Of a DNA stretch of 64,000 nt, positions 26,325 to 35,651 are shown piece by piece; the first letter of the stretch is position 1, and each line of letters starts with the position of its first letter. The DNA is taken from positions 62,001 through 126,000 of the forward strand of contig NZ_QOCL01000013.1 in NCBI RefSeq assembly GCF_004006665.1, given 5' to 3'. The position numbers and the translations under genes were made by a program. Below the pieces are notes generated by a model. That model made no database searches, was not told where the DNA came from, and saw only the letters and a list, made by a program, of their open reading frames with translations. The stretch is from Halobacteriovorax sp. HLS. Lineage in GTDB: Bacteria > Bdellovibrionota > Bacteriovoracia > Bacteriovoracales > Bacteriovoracaceae.

Positions 26325-27026
26325 GTGAAAGGTTTAAATAAAGTTGTAACAAGTTATGATGAGGCCCTAAAAGGGCTTTCCAATGATCAACTTTTGATGG
26401 TTGGAGGATTTGGATTATGTGGTATTCCGGAAGGTCTTATTGATAAAGTTTATCAAGAAGGAGTAACTGGTCTTACTTGTATTTCTAATAATGCTGGCGT
26501 CGATGGATTTGGTCTTGGTAAGTTACTTGAGAAAAGACAGATCAAAACAATGATTGGTTCTTACGTGGGTGAGAATAAACTCTTTGAAGAACTCTACCTT
26601 AGTGGTCAGATGGAAGTTATTTTAACTCCTCAGGGAACTTTAGCAGAGAAAATTAGAGCTACTGGAGCAGGAATTCCTGGTTTCTACACAGCTACTGGTT
26701 ACGGAACTCAAGTTGCTGAAGGCAAAGAGACCAAAGAGTTTAATGGTAGAATGTATGTTCTTGAAGAAGCTTATCCAAAAGCTGACTTTGCATTAGTTAA
26801 AGCATGGAAGGCCGATAGATTTGGTAATCTTATTTTTAGAAAGACTGCTCGAAACTTCAATTCTATGATCGCAACTGCAGGGAAGATTACTGTGGTTGAA
26901 GTGGAAGAAATTGTAGAAGCAGGTGAGCTTAATCCTGATGAAATTCAAGTTCCTGGAATTTACGTTGATCGCGTAATAAAAGGAAGCTTTGAAAAGAGAA
27001 TTGAGCAAAGAACTATAAAACAATAA
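26325..27026 (+). CDS. scoA: 3-oxoacid CoA-transferase, subunit A
   Basis: Transfers CoA from succinyl-CoA to acetoacetate together with subunit B. The 233 residues show [13 protein letters not shown] near 25, [15 protein letters not shown] and [12 protein letters not shown], typical of SCOT alpha. The start is GTG at 26325, preceded by AAAGGATTAC. It lies 16 bases after the fumarase beta stop and 16 before subunit B. HMG-CoA lyase in the liu operon supplies acetoacetate, and the thiolase at the left end can cleave the acetoacetyl-CoA formed. Acetate or butyrate CoA-transferase activity cannot be ruled out. Confidence 0.92.
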   Translation: MKGLNKVVTSYDEALKGLSNDQLLMVGGFGLCGIPEGLIDKVYQEGVTGLTCISNNAGVDGFGLGKLLEKRQIKTMIGSYVGENKLFEELYLSGQMEVILTPQGTLAEKIRATGAGIPGFYTATGYGTQVAEGKETKEFNGRMYVLEEAYPKADFALVKAWKADRFGNLIFRKTARNFNSMIATAGKITVVEVEEIVEAGELNPDEIQVPGIYVDRVIKGSFEKRIEQRTIKQ

Positions 27027-27042
27027 TAGAGTAGGTAAAGAT

Positions 27043-27702
27043 ATGGCACTTAATAAAGATCAAATTGCTCAAAGGATAGCTCAGGAATTAAAAGATGGTT
27101 ACTACGTTAATTTAGGGATTGGTATTCCTACTTTAGTAGCAAACTACGTTCCTAAGGATATAGAAATAATGCTTCAATCTGAAAATGGTCTTCTTGGTAT
27201 GGGAGAGTTTCCGACAGAAGAGGAAGTTGATGCTGACCTAATAAATGCTGGTAAGCAAACAGTTACTTGCGCTAAAGGCGCTGCCTTCTTCGATTCCGCA
27301 GAGAGTTTTGCCATGATTCGTGGAGGACATGTTGACCTAACTGTTCTTGGTGCTTTCGAAGTGGATCAAAGTGGAAATATTGCTTCTTGGATGATCCCTG
27401 GAAAGCTTGTTAAAGGAATGGGCGGAGCTATGGATTTAGTTGCTGGGGCCGAAAATATTATCGTAGCGATGACCCATGCAAATAAACATGGAGTTTCTAA
27501 AATTCTTAAAAAGTGTACACTTCCTTTAACTGGTGTTCAGTGCATAAAGAAAATTGTTTCTGATCTTGCTGTTTTGGAGTTAAGAGACGGGAAGTTTCAT
27601 TTACTAGAAAGAGCTCCTGGAGTAAGTGTAGAAGAAATTCAGCAAAAAACTGAAGCTGATTTAGTTGTTGAAGGTGATATACCTGAGATGACTTTTCAAT
27701 AG
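27043..27702 (+). CDS. scoB: 3-oxoacid CoA-transferase, subunit B
   Basis: The 219-residue beta subunit carries the catalytic glutamate in LQSENGLLGMGEFP (about residue 47), where the enzyme-CoA thioester forms, with LGIGIPTLVANYVP ahead of it and GAFEVDQSGNIASWMIPGK later. Length and motifs match SCOT beta. It begins 16 bases after subunit A and ends the gene group; a terminator follows. Confidence 0.93.
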   Translation: MALNKDQIAQRIAQELKDGYYVNLGIGIPTLVANYVPKDIEIMLQSENGLLGMGEFPTEEEVDADLINAGKQTVTCAKGAAFFDSAESFAMIRGGHVDLTVLGAFEVDQSGNIASWMIPGKLVKGMGGAMDLVAGAENIIVAMTHANKHGVSKILKKCTLPLTGVQCIKKIVSDLAVLELRDGKFHLLERAPGVSVEEIQQKTEADLVVEGDIPEMTFQ

Positions 27703-27710
27703 ATAAGTAG

Positions 27711-27750
27711 TGCTTTTTCTATCTAGTTAATAGGTAGAAAAAGCAACTTT
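27711..27750. terminator. Bidirectional terminator between convergent genes
   Basis: TGCTTTTTCTATC (27711-27723) pairs with GGTAGAAAAAGCA (27733-27745) with one G-T pair and a nine-base loop. It lies between scoB and the convergent secreted-protein gene that ends at 27755. The A/T stretches inside the stem could serve as the U-run for both strands. Confidence 0.65.
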
Positions 27751-27754
27751 ATTT

Positions 27755-28225
27755 CTAATTACAATATTGTGGAAATGGATTAACTTCTAAGAGGTGAGTT
27801 GGCTCACACTGTCCTACCCATTGGTGCTCACCTGTTTGTGGATCTCCAATATATGTCGAGTAACCCATAAACCAATTTATTTCGCTCTCATTACCGTTTA
27901 GCTTAACTTCATTCATTAGTAGCTCTGGAACCTCGCCATCAACGCTGTAACACCATCCATGTGCTCTCATGACTGTATCACTGAGAATTTCCATTGAATC
28001 TATGCCTATAGGTGAGTTCATAAGCTGAGATACGCCATAGTCACTTGATAAGTGCTGTATTTGATTTTCATCGAAAACCCTTACAGAAAGCTCTCCAACA
28101 TTAGTATTGACCGTATTTACTTGAGTTTTGAACACGGGCTTTTTTGAGCAAGGGCCTGTGATTGAAAATTGTGTTGCTTGTACACTACTTAGCAATAAAA
28201 ATAGTGTAGTTATCTTATAGAACAT
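27755..28225 (-). CDS. Secreted protein, possible DUF4430-like domain
   Basis: The 156 residues start with a signal peptide (MFYKITTLFLLLSSVQA). The mature part has five cysteines. The segment HGWCYSVDGEVPELLMNEV followed by INWFMGYST resembles the DUF4430/transcobalamin-C-like pattern (GW-x-Y-x-V-N/D-G then W-x-Y). The match is short and by eye only. It is a single-gene unit with AAGGAAGG upstream of the ATG. Function unknown. Confidence 0.65.
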   Translation of the reverse strand: MFYKITTLFLLLSSVQATQFSITGPCSKKPVFKTQVNTVNTNVGELSVRVFDENQIQHLSSDYGVSQLMNSPIGIDSMEILSDTVMRAHGWCYSVDGEVPELLMNEVKLNGNESEINWFMGYSTYIGDPQTGEHQWVGQCEPTHLLEVNPFPQYCN

Positions 28226-28350
28226 TTTTTCCTTCCTTTTTACATTAGAAACAGTAACTTATACTATATGTAACGAATTTAATCGGTATGTGAATTTTTT
28301 TCAAAACTGTACTCTCAAGTACTGATTTTTGTCAAAATAGTTAGAGTCGA

Positions 28351-28370
28351 CCCCCTGGATGGGGTTATCC
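28351..28370 (+). promoter_or_regulatory. Leader hairpin ahead of the beta-barrel gene
   Basis: CCCC (28352-28355) can pair with GGGG (28361-28364). The overlapping GGAT (28357-28360) can instead pair with ATCC (28367-28370). The two foldings exclude each other and end 8 bases before the ribosome site AAGGAGG, so translation could be influenced. Evidence is only base-pairing potential. Confidence 0.3.
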
Positions 28371-28386
28371 AAATTAAGGAGGATAT

Positions 28387-28992
28387 ATGAGACTTTTTAA
28401 ATCTGCAGGACTATTCTTAGTTCTTTTACTTTCAACACAATCTCACGCAGGGTTTTTAGTTGAGCCTTTAATTGGCTATGGCTTTGGTTCAGGTGAGTAT
28501 GCTAGATCAGGTATTACGACAAGAGAATCTTCAGAAAATGGTGTTCAATTCGGAGCAAGATTAGGTTATCAAATGCTTGGACTAATGGGTGGCCTTGAAT
28601 TTAGAAAATCAAGTGGTAGTTATTCTTTTGATGGACCTACTTCATTAAACTTGGCCAATCAAACAGATGCTGATTATAGCGGAACAGAGTTTGGTGCTTT
28701 TGTTGGTTATAATCTTCCAATTCTTTTAAGGGCCTATATCGGATATACATTTAGTACTAAGTGGGAATTAGACGGTAACTCTTGGAGAGGTGGAAATGGA
28801 GACGAGCTTTCAGGAAATACTACAACTCTAGGCGTAGGTTTTACTGGACTGCCTTTTGTAAGTTTAAATCTTGAATATAGAATGACTTCTTTTGATAAGT
28901 GGACTGATGTTTCAGATAATAACAATAAGATAACTGTTGATGAAACAAATAATCAAATTGTTCTTGGAGCTTCGATTCCTTTTGATTTATAA
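28387..28992 (+). CDS. Outer-membrane beta-barrel protein (OmpW/OmpA-like small porin fold)
   Basis: The 201 residues have a signal peptide (MRLFKSAGLFLVLLLSTQSHA) and a mature part made of alternating hydrophobic/polar strands: EPLIGYGFGSG, VQFGARLGYQ, GLMGGLEFRKS, TEFGAFVGYNL, RAYIGYTFS, TLGVGFTGL, SLNLEYRM and QIVLGASIPFDL. That is about eight strands, with a final strand ending in FDL. Such proteins sit in the outer membrane as small barrels. An excellent ribosome site (AAGGAGGATAT) suggests strong expression. Precise role unknown. Confidence 0.8.
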   Translation: MRLFKSAGLFLVLLLSTQSHAGFLVEPLIGYGFGSGEYARSGITTRESSENGVQFGARLGYQMLGLMGGLEFRKSSGSYSFDGPTSLNLANQTDADYSGTEFGAFVGYNLPILLRAYIGYTFSTKWELDGNSWRGGNGDELSGNTTTLGVGFTGLPFVSLNLEYRMTSFDKWTDVSDNNNKITVDETNNQIVLGASIPFDL

Positions 28993-29001
28993 CACATATT
29001 T

Positions 29002-29027
29002 AAGGCCAAAGAAATTTGGCCTTTTAT
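29002..29027. terminator. Terminator between convergent genes
   Basis: AAGGCCAAA (29002-29010) pairs perfectly with TTTGGCCTT (29015-29023) around a GAAA tetraloop, followed by TTATAATTT. It ends the barrel gene and also lies at the 3' end of the convergent gene that stops at 29024. Confidence 0.8.
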
Positions 29028-29590
29028 AATTTCTTGATAAATAGTGTCTTATTTACATTCTCATGATGAGTTCTATTCCACGCCTTAATTTGCTCACCTG
29101 TCTGTGAGTCAACAAAAGCTTCAAAGCTTGTAGGTGGGTGACCTTCTTTAATAACATTAACAACAATTTTTTCAAGATGACGTGCACCTTTTTTCGATAT
29201 ATCGAGAAGTGATAGCTTGTGTTTTATAAGTAGTTTAGTTCCTTCTGGGTAGAACTGAAGTTTGGACTCAGCATATTTATCTTTCCATTCTTTTGAAGGT
29301 GTATTCATGATTGAATACGCTTTTTGATCCTTGTGAGTTCCTGAAACAATACGCTTGATCTCTTTTTTCTTTGCTGCTTTAGTCGCCGCTGGTGCACGTT
29401 TAACTTCTGGAAGAACCCTTGCAAGCTTTAGTTCGCTCTTTGTTGAGTTATGTTTTTCAACTTTGTTGTTCTTTTGCTCATAAGTTTGCCATGTCGTTTG
29501 AATATTCTTCATTCGAAATTGATACTTATAAGAGAAGATTAAAGCAGTTAGTGTAATCGTAAATATAGTGAAGTATTTAAATTTTTTCAT
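29024..29590 (-). CDS. Membrane-anchored protein with a PepSY/FTP-like C-terminal segment
   Basis: The 188-residue protein has one N-terminal transmembrane helix (about residues 6-21, FTIFTITLTALIFSY) with the rest presumably outside the inner membrane. A Lys/Ala-rich linker (about 50-80) precedes a folded part ending in FEAFVDSQTGEQIKAWNRTH, which resembles the VD-x-x-TG-x-x-x strand pair of PepSY/FTP propeptide modules. Such modules inhibit or help fold thermolysin-like proteases, and the gene immediately upstream encodes a HELGH metalloprotease-like lipoprotein whose stop overlaps this start (TAATG). The module match is by eye and tentative. Confidence 0.7.
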   Translation of the reverse strand: MKKFKYFTIFTITLTALIFSYKYQFRMKNIQTTWQTYEQKNNKVEKHNSTKSELKLARVLPEVKRAPAATKAAKKKEIKRIVSGTHKDQKAYSIMNTPSKEWKDKYAESKLQFYPEGTKLLIKHKLSLLDISKKGARHLEKIVVNVIKEGHPPTSFEAFVDSQTGEQIKAWNRTHHENVNKTLFIKKL

Positions 29591-31989
29591 TAGTCTATTA
29601 TTGTAAAAGTATAGTTAATAATTACAAATGGATCAGCACCGGAGTACTTATAATCTTTTAATTCATCATCAGTAAATTCCAGTCCAGAATTTACATGAGG
29701 AGTATAAGTGTTTCCAGTTGCAGTCGTAGAAGTATTAAAGCAATCATCACAATTGGTGAAGTTTGCTCTTAATCTACAGTTAACTGTTGTTCCTGGTGGA
29801 ATAGAAGGGGATACTTCTAAAAAGAAGATATTTGAAAAATTGAATTTAGTTTTTCCATTTGCATCTGTAAAGCTCTCTAACCATGTTTGTTTAGCATTGA
29901 TTTTAGAATACCAAGCAACATCGGCTCCTTTTGGTGATCTGATAAGACAGTCTTTTGTGCTGCTAGCACCTCCAAGACACTCTGTTGCTTCAATCGCTCT
30001 ACTTGTCATGTACTCTTCTTGTCCTACCCATACAGTTGCATCATCCTTTGTGTCTTGAAAAAAGCACACAGGCGCAGTTGTAGAGTTGTCTTGAGTCTCA
30101 ACGCCACATGGAGGGTTTGTTGTAACACTTACACCACCTTGTGTTGAGCTCGGAAAATTATCTGAAAAGTTATTACATGGGGCCGTGCCATCCATATGAT
30201 CCCAATCATTTGCAAGAATCCTAACTCCGGCCATTTCACTATTAGAGTTATTGTAGAGATTAATAAGAACTCCAACTAGCTCACCCGGGCTGATTAAAGA
30301 GTTACCATTATTATATTTTAGGTTATTATTTTCAAATATGGTTGGACTTAGTGTACCTTCAATTGTTCCTGACGATAAGCTTGCCGCAGCACTGTTCATA
30401 TCATCAAAGCCATCAAAGATATAGGCCTTAGGCTTATTCTCTCTATTTTCAAGAAAGAGTTGATTTTTCTTAATAAGAACTGTTTTCTGTCTGTTGAGTT
30501 CATTTACTTTTTGAACTGCTTCGGCAACAAACTTACTACCATTTAGATCATAGTTTTTAAATAGTAGGAGTCCATAACTATCCAATAGGGATTCAAGATT
30601 TTGAATATTATAAGAGAGTCCGTTACAAAGTGCAGGTGTGCTACCAATAGAAGTTTTTACAAAGCGGGCAAATGTCTGAGCGAATCTTCTATAAGTAATT
30701 GGTTTATTCTTCTTTATCCATTCAAGTGAATTTGCAGCACTGTGATTAACAAAACCTGGTGCGCCCGAGTGAGTAGCGTCTAAACCTTCTGAGGATATAT
30801 CTCCTAAATAGGCGAGGGTTTGAACTATCAAGTTAAACGTAAGTGATCTTGCCGCATCATTTGTATAGCTACAGCTCGATTCTACATCCTTTGTAAATGC
30901 TACTAGAAAGTGAGAGATTATTTGTCCAGCATAGTGAACATCTTCATGAATTGCGGTTGGGTTATTTGCATCGTAACCAAGAAAGGTCGGATATGATAGT
31001 CTACCTTCACTTGTTTCACTTATTCCTGGAGCATGAATTGAGTCAGACTCACTCATTGGCCTTCCTAGTTCTAGAAAACGTCCAAATGCCCATTCTCCTA
31101 AGAAAGGACGGCCATTCATATAGTAGCTAAAGTAGTCGGCAAGACCTTCATTAATAGATCTCGCTTCATCATAAGAAAAATAACCCAAGTAGGATTCTTC
31201 GAATGTACCCGCTGCATACTTTGCTCTATTTCTAAGGTTCATTGCATTAAGTACAAGAGCATGCCCAAGTTCGTGATAGAGAACTGTTGGATCATGAACA
31301 AATTTTACTTGTGTATAGATGCTATCAAAGCCAAGACAGATGATTTTATCAGCAGGGCTAAAATATGCATTATCTGGAGCATCATCACAGTGAGCATAAC
31401 CAACTAGTTTTTGACTAAACCACTGATTATTATTAATGATCATATTTGAAGGAAATGAATTCTCGAAGTTTAGAAATGCAGCTGTTTCTGAAAAGTTCGT
31501 AAGGTCAGTATTATACTTCTCAAACATTGAGCGCATGTCTGAAAACATTTGTACCTGCATGAATTCATCTGAACTTGGAGTAAAGGCCCACTTTCCATCT
31601 GTTGCTTGAAACTTTGTGACAAGCTTATCCTTTGTTACCTCGAAGCATGTTGAATTTGTAAGGCCTGCACAATTGTTATATTCAAGATACTGAAGGTCTG
31701 TAATATGGTCTTGTTGAGTTCTTAAGAGAGTACTTAAGTTTACATTTTCTGATAGGGCAGTGTTGCCTGATAAAATGATAGGGTTGTCTTGTAGAACTCT
31801 ACCATATCCTACATTTACACTTGCAGCAGTGTTAACTATTCCCGAGCTTCCACCACGCGTCTTCTTCCCACCACTTTGGCTTGGAACACAAGAGCTTAGA
31901 GCTATTGTTAAAACTACAAGAGCAGACTTAATAAAAGTCTGCTTAAGTATTGAAGAATGTAGAGAGTCTTTTCTCTTTATTTCATCCAT
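29590..31989 (-). CDS. Large lipoprotein with a thermolysin-like metalloprotease domain
   Basis: The 799-residue product has a basic N-terminus, a hydrophobic stretch and ALSSC as lipobox at about residue 34. A gluzincin zinc site is visible: His239-Glu-x-x-His in YHELGHALVL, with the third ligand Glu281 in INEGLADYFSYY, as in M4/M36-type peptidases. Further on, AIHEDVHYAGQIISHFLVAF fits the C-terminal helical lobe. Residues about 540-799 are beta-rich and Cys-containing (CNNF, CGVE, CFFQ, CRLRANFTNCDDC), perhaps a surface-binding domain. It is the middle gene of three, 14 bases after the 1105-residue secreted protein. Protease activity is predicted from the zinc motif and is not certain. Confidence 0.8.
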   Translation of the reverse strand: MDEIKRKDSLHSSILKQTFIKSALVVLTIALSSCVPSQSGGKKTRGGSSGIVNTAASVNVGYGRVLQDNPIILSGNTALSENVNLSTLLRTQQDHITDLQYLEYNNCAGLTNSTCFEVTKDKLVTKFQATDGKWAFTPSSDEFMQVQMFSDMRSMFEKYNTDLTNFSETAAFLNFENSFPSNMIINNNQWFSQKLVGYAHCDDAPDNAYFSPADKIICLGFDSIYTQVKFVHDPTVLYHELGHALVLNAMNLRNRAKYAAGTFEESYLGYFSYDEARSINEGLADYFSYYMNGRPFLGEWAFGRFLELGRPMSESDSIHAPGISETSEGRLSYPTFLGYDANNPTAIHEDVHYAGQIISHFLVAFTKDVESSCSYTNDAARSLTFNLIVQTLAYLGDISSEGLDATHSGAPGFVNHSAANSLEWIKKNKPITYRRFAQTFARFVKTSIGSTPALCNGLSYNIQNLESLLDSYGLLLFKNYDLNGSKFVAEAVQKVNELNRQKTVLIKKNQLFLENRENKPKAYIFDGFDDMNSAAASLSSGTIEGTLSPTIFENNNLKYNNGNSLISPGELVGVLINLYNNSNSEMAGVRILANDWDHMDGTAPCNNFSDNFPSSTQGGVSVTTNPPCGVETQDNSTTAPVCFFQDTKDDATVWVGQEEYMTSRAIEATECLGGASSTKDCLIRSPKGADVAWYSKINAKQTWLESFTDANGKTKFNFSNIFFLEVSPSIPPGTTVNCRLRANFTNCDDCFNTSTTATGNTYTPHVNSGLEFTDDELKDYKYSGADPFVIINYTFTIID

Positions 31990-32003
31990 GTTGCACTCAC
32001 GTC

Positions 32004-35000
32004 CTACAGGCCAAAACCTCTTTGGCCACTAAAGTCGGCACCGCCGATTTGTTGCATTTGCTTTAAGTAATCTTCTACGCCTCTTTCACTTTCACTTGAT
32101 GCTTGGCAATTAACATTCTTTGTTCTTTCACCGATTCTTTGCCATTTCGCATCGAAGCTATTGTCTTGGATACTTGCTATTGCTCTATCGATATCTCTTG
32201 TGACATCAGACTCTAGCTTTTGTTTTTTCTTCCACTCACTTTCCCAACAAGTAGAACTATCCTTTTCTAAACATTTCTCTACTGCAGCTACAAGAGCTTC
32301 GTTTTTATGGGCAGCGCAGAAGTTATCTCCGTCTTTAAACTTATCTTGTATTTCATCTAGTTCAGCTGCCATTTTAGTTGATGCCTTACTAGAAACTTCA
32401 ATTTTACTAGGTTTATAGACTGCTTCTGATCCACCTTGACTAATAAAATCATTAATTGCATCAGCTTTTTCTTTCAAAGTACTCGCAGAGCTTGCGAAAG
32501 ACTTACAAAAGGCCTTTACTTTATTTTCATCTGAGCTACAGGCAGTAGTGATCCCTGTGAAAGACTTATTAATTTCTTTTTCAGGGTATTTCCCTTCAAT
32601 AATTTCCTTTACACGTTCTTTGTAATCATCTGCTTTCATATTGTCGTATTCGTCATTTCTGTAGGCTGCAGAGATATTCTCAATACGCTCTTTAAAATCC
32701 TCATCCATTCCTTTTATATCTTCTAGATGGTCTTCGTCTCCAGACTTGATATATTTGGAAATCTTTGTCTTATGCTTTGTAAGGTTTTCTGGTAACCCTT
32801 CTAGACCCATTTTTAATAGAGCCTTTTGAATTCCTGCTTTTGACTTGGCCTTCTTACAAACTGAAGCAATTGCTGATGGACGGGCCTTATCTTCATCATC
32901 ATCGTCATCTTCTGTTCCTTTCTCACTCTCATTATTAAATTGAGCACAAGCATTTCTATACTCTGATAGGGCCATTTCGTGTTCAGCAGATATTCCACTT
33001 ACAACGCCAGACATATCTTCGTATAGCGATTGAGCAGAGTAGTCTGAGCTATCGTCACAACCAGCTAGTGGGTTTGAGTTTCCTAGTTGTCCATACTTAT
33101 TACAGAAGTCTCCAATGCCTTGTTGATACTTGGCCTGTTCTTCTTGCATCTTTGCATTTCCAGCAGCAACATCAGCTCTGAATTTCTGTGCAGCTGCATA
33201 ACATTCATTAGATAGTTGATCCCACTTTTGTTTTTGGGTCTCCATCGCTGCTCTTTGTTCATTAATATAGTCAGTGATAACACCTTCTATTTTTCCAGAT
33301 TGTTCTTCTAGGTTTAATTTCAGTTTTCCAATCTGCTCAGGTAGGTCTTTCATGAAGTCTAAGCTTCCACCTCCAGCTAACTCAACACCAAAGTCACTTG
33401 CTGACTTTTCAGGCATTTTAATAAACATTCCTTCTGGTAGGTTATAGTTAGCACCTGGAAAGTACTTTGCTAGATATTCTGAATCTGCAAGTACTTGCGC
33501 TTTTACTTGAGCAAGGTAAGCTTCTTCTCTAGCTACAAGTGCAGCAACATTCTTATTATAAGTAGCTTGTTTGGATTTTATATCCATTTTCTTCTTAGTT
33601 ACTAGAGCATCTGCTTTTTGAAAACATTGTTGAACTTTTGCAGAACAACTTGTTGCATGCTTCATACAAAATGCATCAGAATCTTGATTGAATACATCAG
33701 TAGTAGAACATGTTGCTGGCTTTTCTGATCTTCCTGAACAACTTACAACTGCATCATAGATTTTATTTCCAATTTGTGAAGCAAATGTTGATTCAAGTGT
33801 CTTTAGGTCATTTAAGTATTGCTTTGCTCTTTTAATTTTCTTTTGTTGTGAAACACCCTTTGCTCCAGATGTTGAGAATGTGTCATCTTGTGTGTACTTT
33901 TGACCACAAGATGCAACAGTGTTCTTATAAAGTTCATAAGTTGAACTTCTAACAGTTTCAGAACCACTATTCTTGTAAGTAATAGTAATATCACTTCCTT
34001 TAAATCTTTCGTCCAGTTGTTGAATCTGTGCCATCTTATCTTCAATAAAAGCATCAGAGTTAAGGATGTTTTGTAGAGCTGCTTTATAATTTTTTAAAGC
34101 TATATTTCCACCACCTCTTGTTCCTGATGTTAAAGAAGATAGAATTTGATCAGTAGAAATCGCTACTCCTTGATCGGCCATTGTTACACAATCATTGATA
34201 TACTTCTTTTTAAAGAAGTCATCAGCTCCTTTAGTAAACTCAGCAAAATCAACACCAAAGTTCTTATCCATTGGAGGGATTTCATAGCTTGGATCAATTT
34301 TCTTTAATTCAGATTGAATAGTCTTTAGCTTTGAATCAAATCTGTTAATCTCTGTTGTTACTATGCTGATTGCTGGCTTATTTACACCCATTCTCGCTAG
34401 GTCTTGTCCATTGATAGAACCATCACCTTTACCAACATCTGCTAACCATTGCTGTATACCTTGAGACTTAATTTGACTCTTTACTTTTTGGATCTGCTTA
34501 TTAAGATCACCTTCGATAGTACTTTGATTAAGTGAATAGTTTACTGCAGTTTTATTCTTAGTATTTAAACCAATCTTTATTCCATTTAGACCTACAGTTG
34601 CTGCTTTACTTATATTGTCCTGACCAATGATATTTTGGCAATTTGTATCAAAGTACTTCGAGAAGTCTCTAGTTATTGCATCCATATCATTAGTAGCGTT
34701 TTGACCTGAGTTACCAAATAATTCAACATGATCATTTTTCATATCTGTTAGTAACTTCTTATTCTTCTCTTTAAATAATTGGGCCTCTTTTTCAATTTTA
34801 TCTTTTAAACCTTGTAGAGAATTCATTCTATCTTGAAGACTCTTAACCATTCCTTTCTTAGCGTTATCTAAACACTGAAGTCCAACAGGGTAGGCAGAGT
34901 TTTGTGCAGGAGATAGGAGTTGCTCATACATGTCTGCATAACCTGCCCCTAAATTTGACATTTGTTCAATACCTGAAAGTGCAGCTGGAGAAGAAACTCC

Positions 35001-35321
35001 TGTGCTACAAGCTCTTTTAGGAAATGCTCCACGCGCTTGTGAAATTTTACAGTGCGGGAAGAACTTTGAAGGGATTGTTTGTGGTTGCAGTGCTGACATC
35101 ATAGCAGCTTGTTGAGCTTGCATTTGAGATTGTTGCATTGATTGTTGCATCATTTGCATTGTTGTATCGAAAACTTTATCTATGCTGTCTACAACAGATC
35201 CTTTTTCAACGGCGATCGCAGAAGTCGAATAGACTAAACTTAATATAGAAACTGAAGCAGAAATTCTTCTTATAAGACTTTTCTCACTCTTTTTTAATTT
35301 TGTTTCTTTACTCGTTTTCAT
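32004..35321 (-). CDS. 1105-residue secreted coiled-coil protein of unknown function
   Basis: A basic N-terminus and hydrophobic core with an AIA cleavage-type site (SLVYSTSAIA, about residue 37) mark a signal peptide. The mature protein opens with a Gln/Met-rich helix (QMMQQSMQQSQMQAQQAAMM), then long polar helices rich in Lys, Glu and Gln likely to form coiled coils. It has about 20 scattered cysteines and an acidic run EDDDDDED near 800. No transmembrane segment or enzyme motif was found. It is the first gene of a three-gene unit with the protease-like lipoprotein and PepSY-like protein, with AAGGGAAAG before its ATG. It may be a periplasmic or surface structural component. Confidence 0.75.
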   Translation of the reverse strand: MKTSKETKLKKSEKSLIRRISASVSILSLVYSTSAIAVEKGSVVDSIDKVFDTTMQMMQQSMQQSQMQAQQAAMMSALQPQTIPSKFFPHCKISQARGAFPKRACSTGVSSPAALSGIEQMSNLGAGYADMYEQLLSPAQNSAYPVGLQCLDNAKKGMVKSLQDRMNSLQGLKDKIEKEAQLFKEKNKKLLTDMKNDHVELFGNSGQNATNDMDAITRDFSKYFDTNCQNIIGQDNISKAATVGLNGIKIGLNTKNKTAVNYSLNQSTIEGDLNKQIQKVKSQIKSQGIQQWLADVGKGDGSINGQDLARMGVNKPAISIVTTEINRFDSKLKTIQSELKKIDPSYEIPPMDKNFGVDFAEFTKGADDFFKKKYINDCVTMADQGVAISTDQILSSLTSGTRGGGNIALKNYKAALQNILNSDAFIEDKMAQIQQLDERFKGSDITITYKNSGSETVRSSTYELYKNTVASCGQKYTQDDTFSTSGAKGVSQQKKIKRAKQYLNDLKTLESTFASQIGNKIYDAVVSCSGRSEKPATCSTTDVFNQDSDAFCMKHATSCSAKVQQCFQKADALVTKKKMDIKSKQATYNKNVAALVAREEAYLAQVKAQVLADSEYLAKYFPGANYNLPEGMFIKMPEKSASDFGVELAGGGSLDFMKDLPEQIGKLKLNLEEQSGKIEGVITDYINEQRAAMETQKQKWDQLSNECYAAAQKFRADVAAGNAKMQEEQAKYQQGIGDFCNKYGQLGNSNPLAGCDDSSDYSAQSLYEDMSGVVSGISAEHEMALSEYRNACAQFNNESEKGTEDDDDDEDKARPSAIASVCKKAKSKAGIQKALLKMGLEGLPENLTKHKTKISKYIKSGDEDHLEDIKGMDEDFKERIENISAAYRNDEYDNMKADDYKERVKEIIEGKYPEKEINKSFTGITTACSSDENKVKAFCKSFASSASTLKEKADAINDFISQGGSEAVYKPSKIEVSSKASTKMAAELDEIQDKFKDGDNFCAAHKNEALVAAVEKCLEKDSSTCWESEWKKKQKLESDVTRDIDRAIASIQDNSFDAKWQRIGERTKNVNCQASSESERGVEDYLKQMQQIGGADFSGQRGFGL

Positions 35322-35651
35322 TTACTTTCCCTTTTCAAATATCTGATATTCAAACAATCCATCAGTTACTTATCGTCCAATTGAGTGAAATAATTAAGTT
35401 TACATTTACTATTTTAAGCCTCTTTGATGCTGTGCCCAAGATATAATATTATATGAGCATAAAACTTGGCTTTATGGCCAAAACCTGTAGAATTATACTC
35501 GTAATATTAATAACTTCGAATGCCCTCAAGAAATGTTAGTGATTAAAGATGGTTTTTAGAAATTGCCAATTTTTAGTGTAATTTTAATCATTTTTAAATA
35601 ATTTTAACAACTTAGAGTATTTTATATTATATAAGGTAAGTATTTGATTCT
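35322..35651. other. 330-base AT-rich divergent intergenic region
   Basis: The region lies between the secreted-protein operon (minus) and the RDD/UppP genes (plus), so it should contain both promoters. I see AT-rich -10-like sequences (TATAATATTATA at about 35443 and 35622-35632), a small hairpin TTGGC/GCCAA at about 35467-35482, and no open frame. A small RNA is possible but not supported by a clear terminator. Confidence 0.4.
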
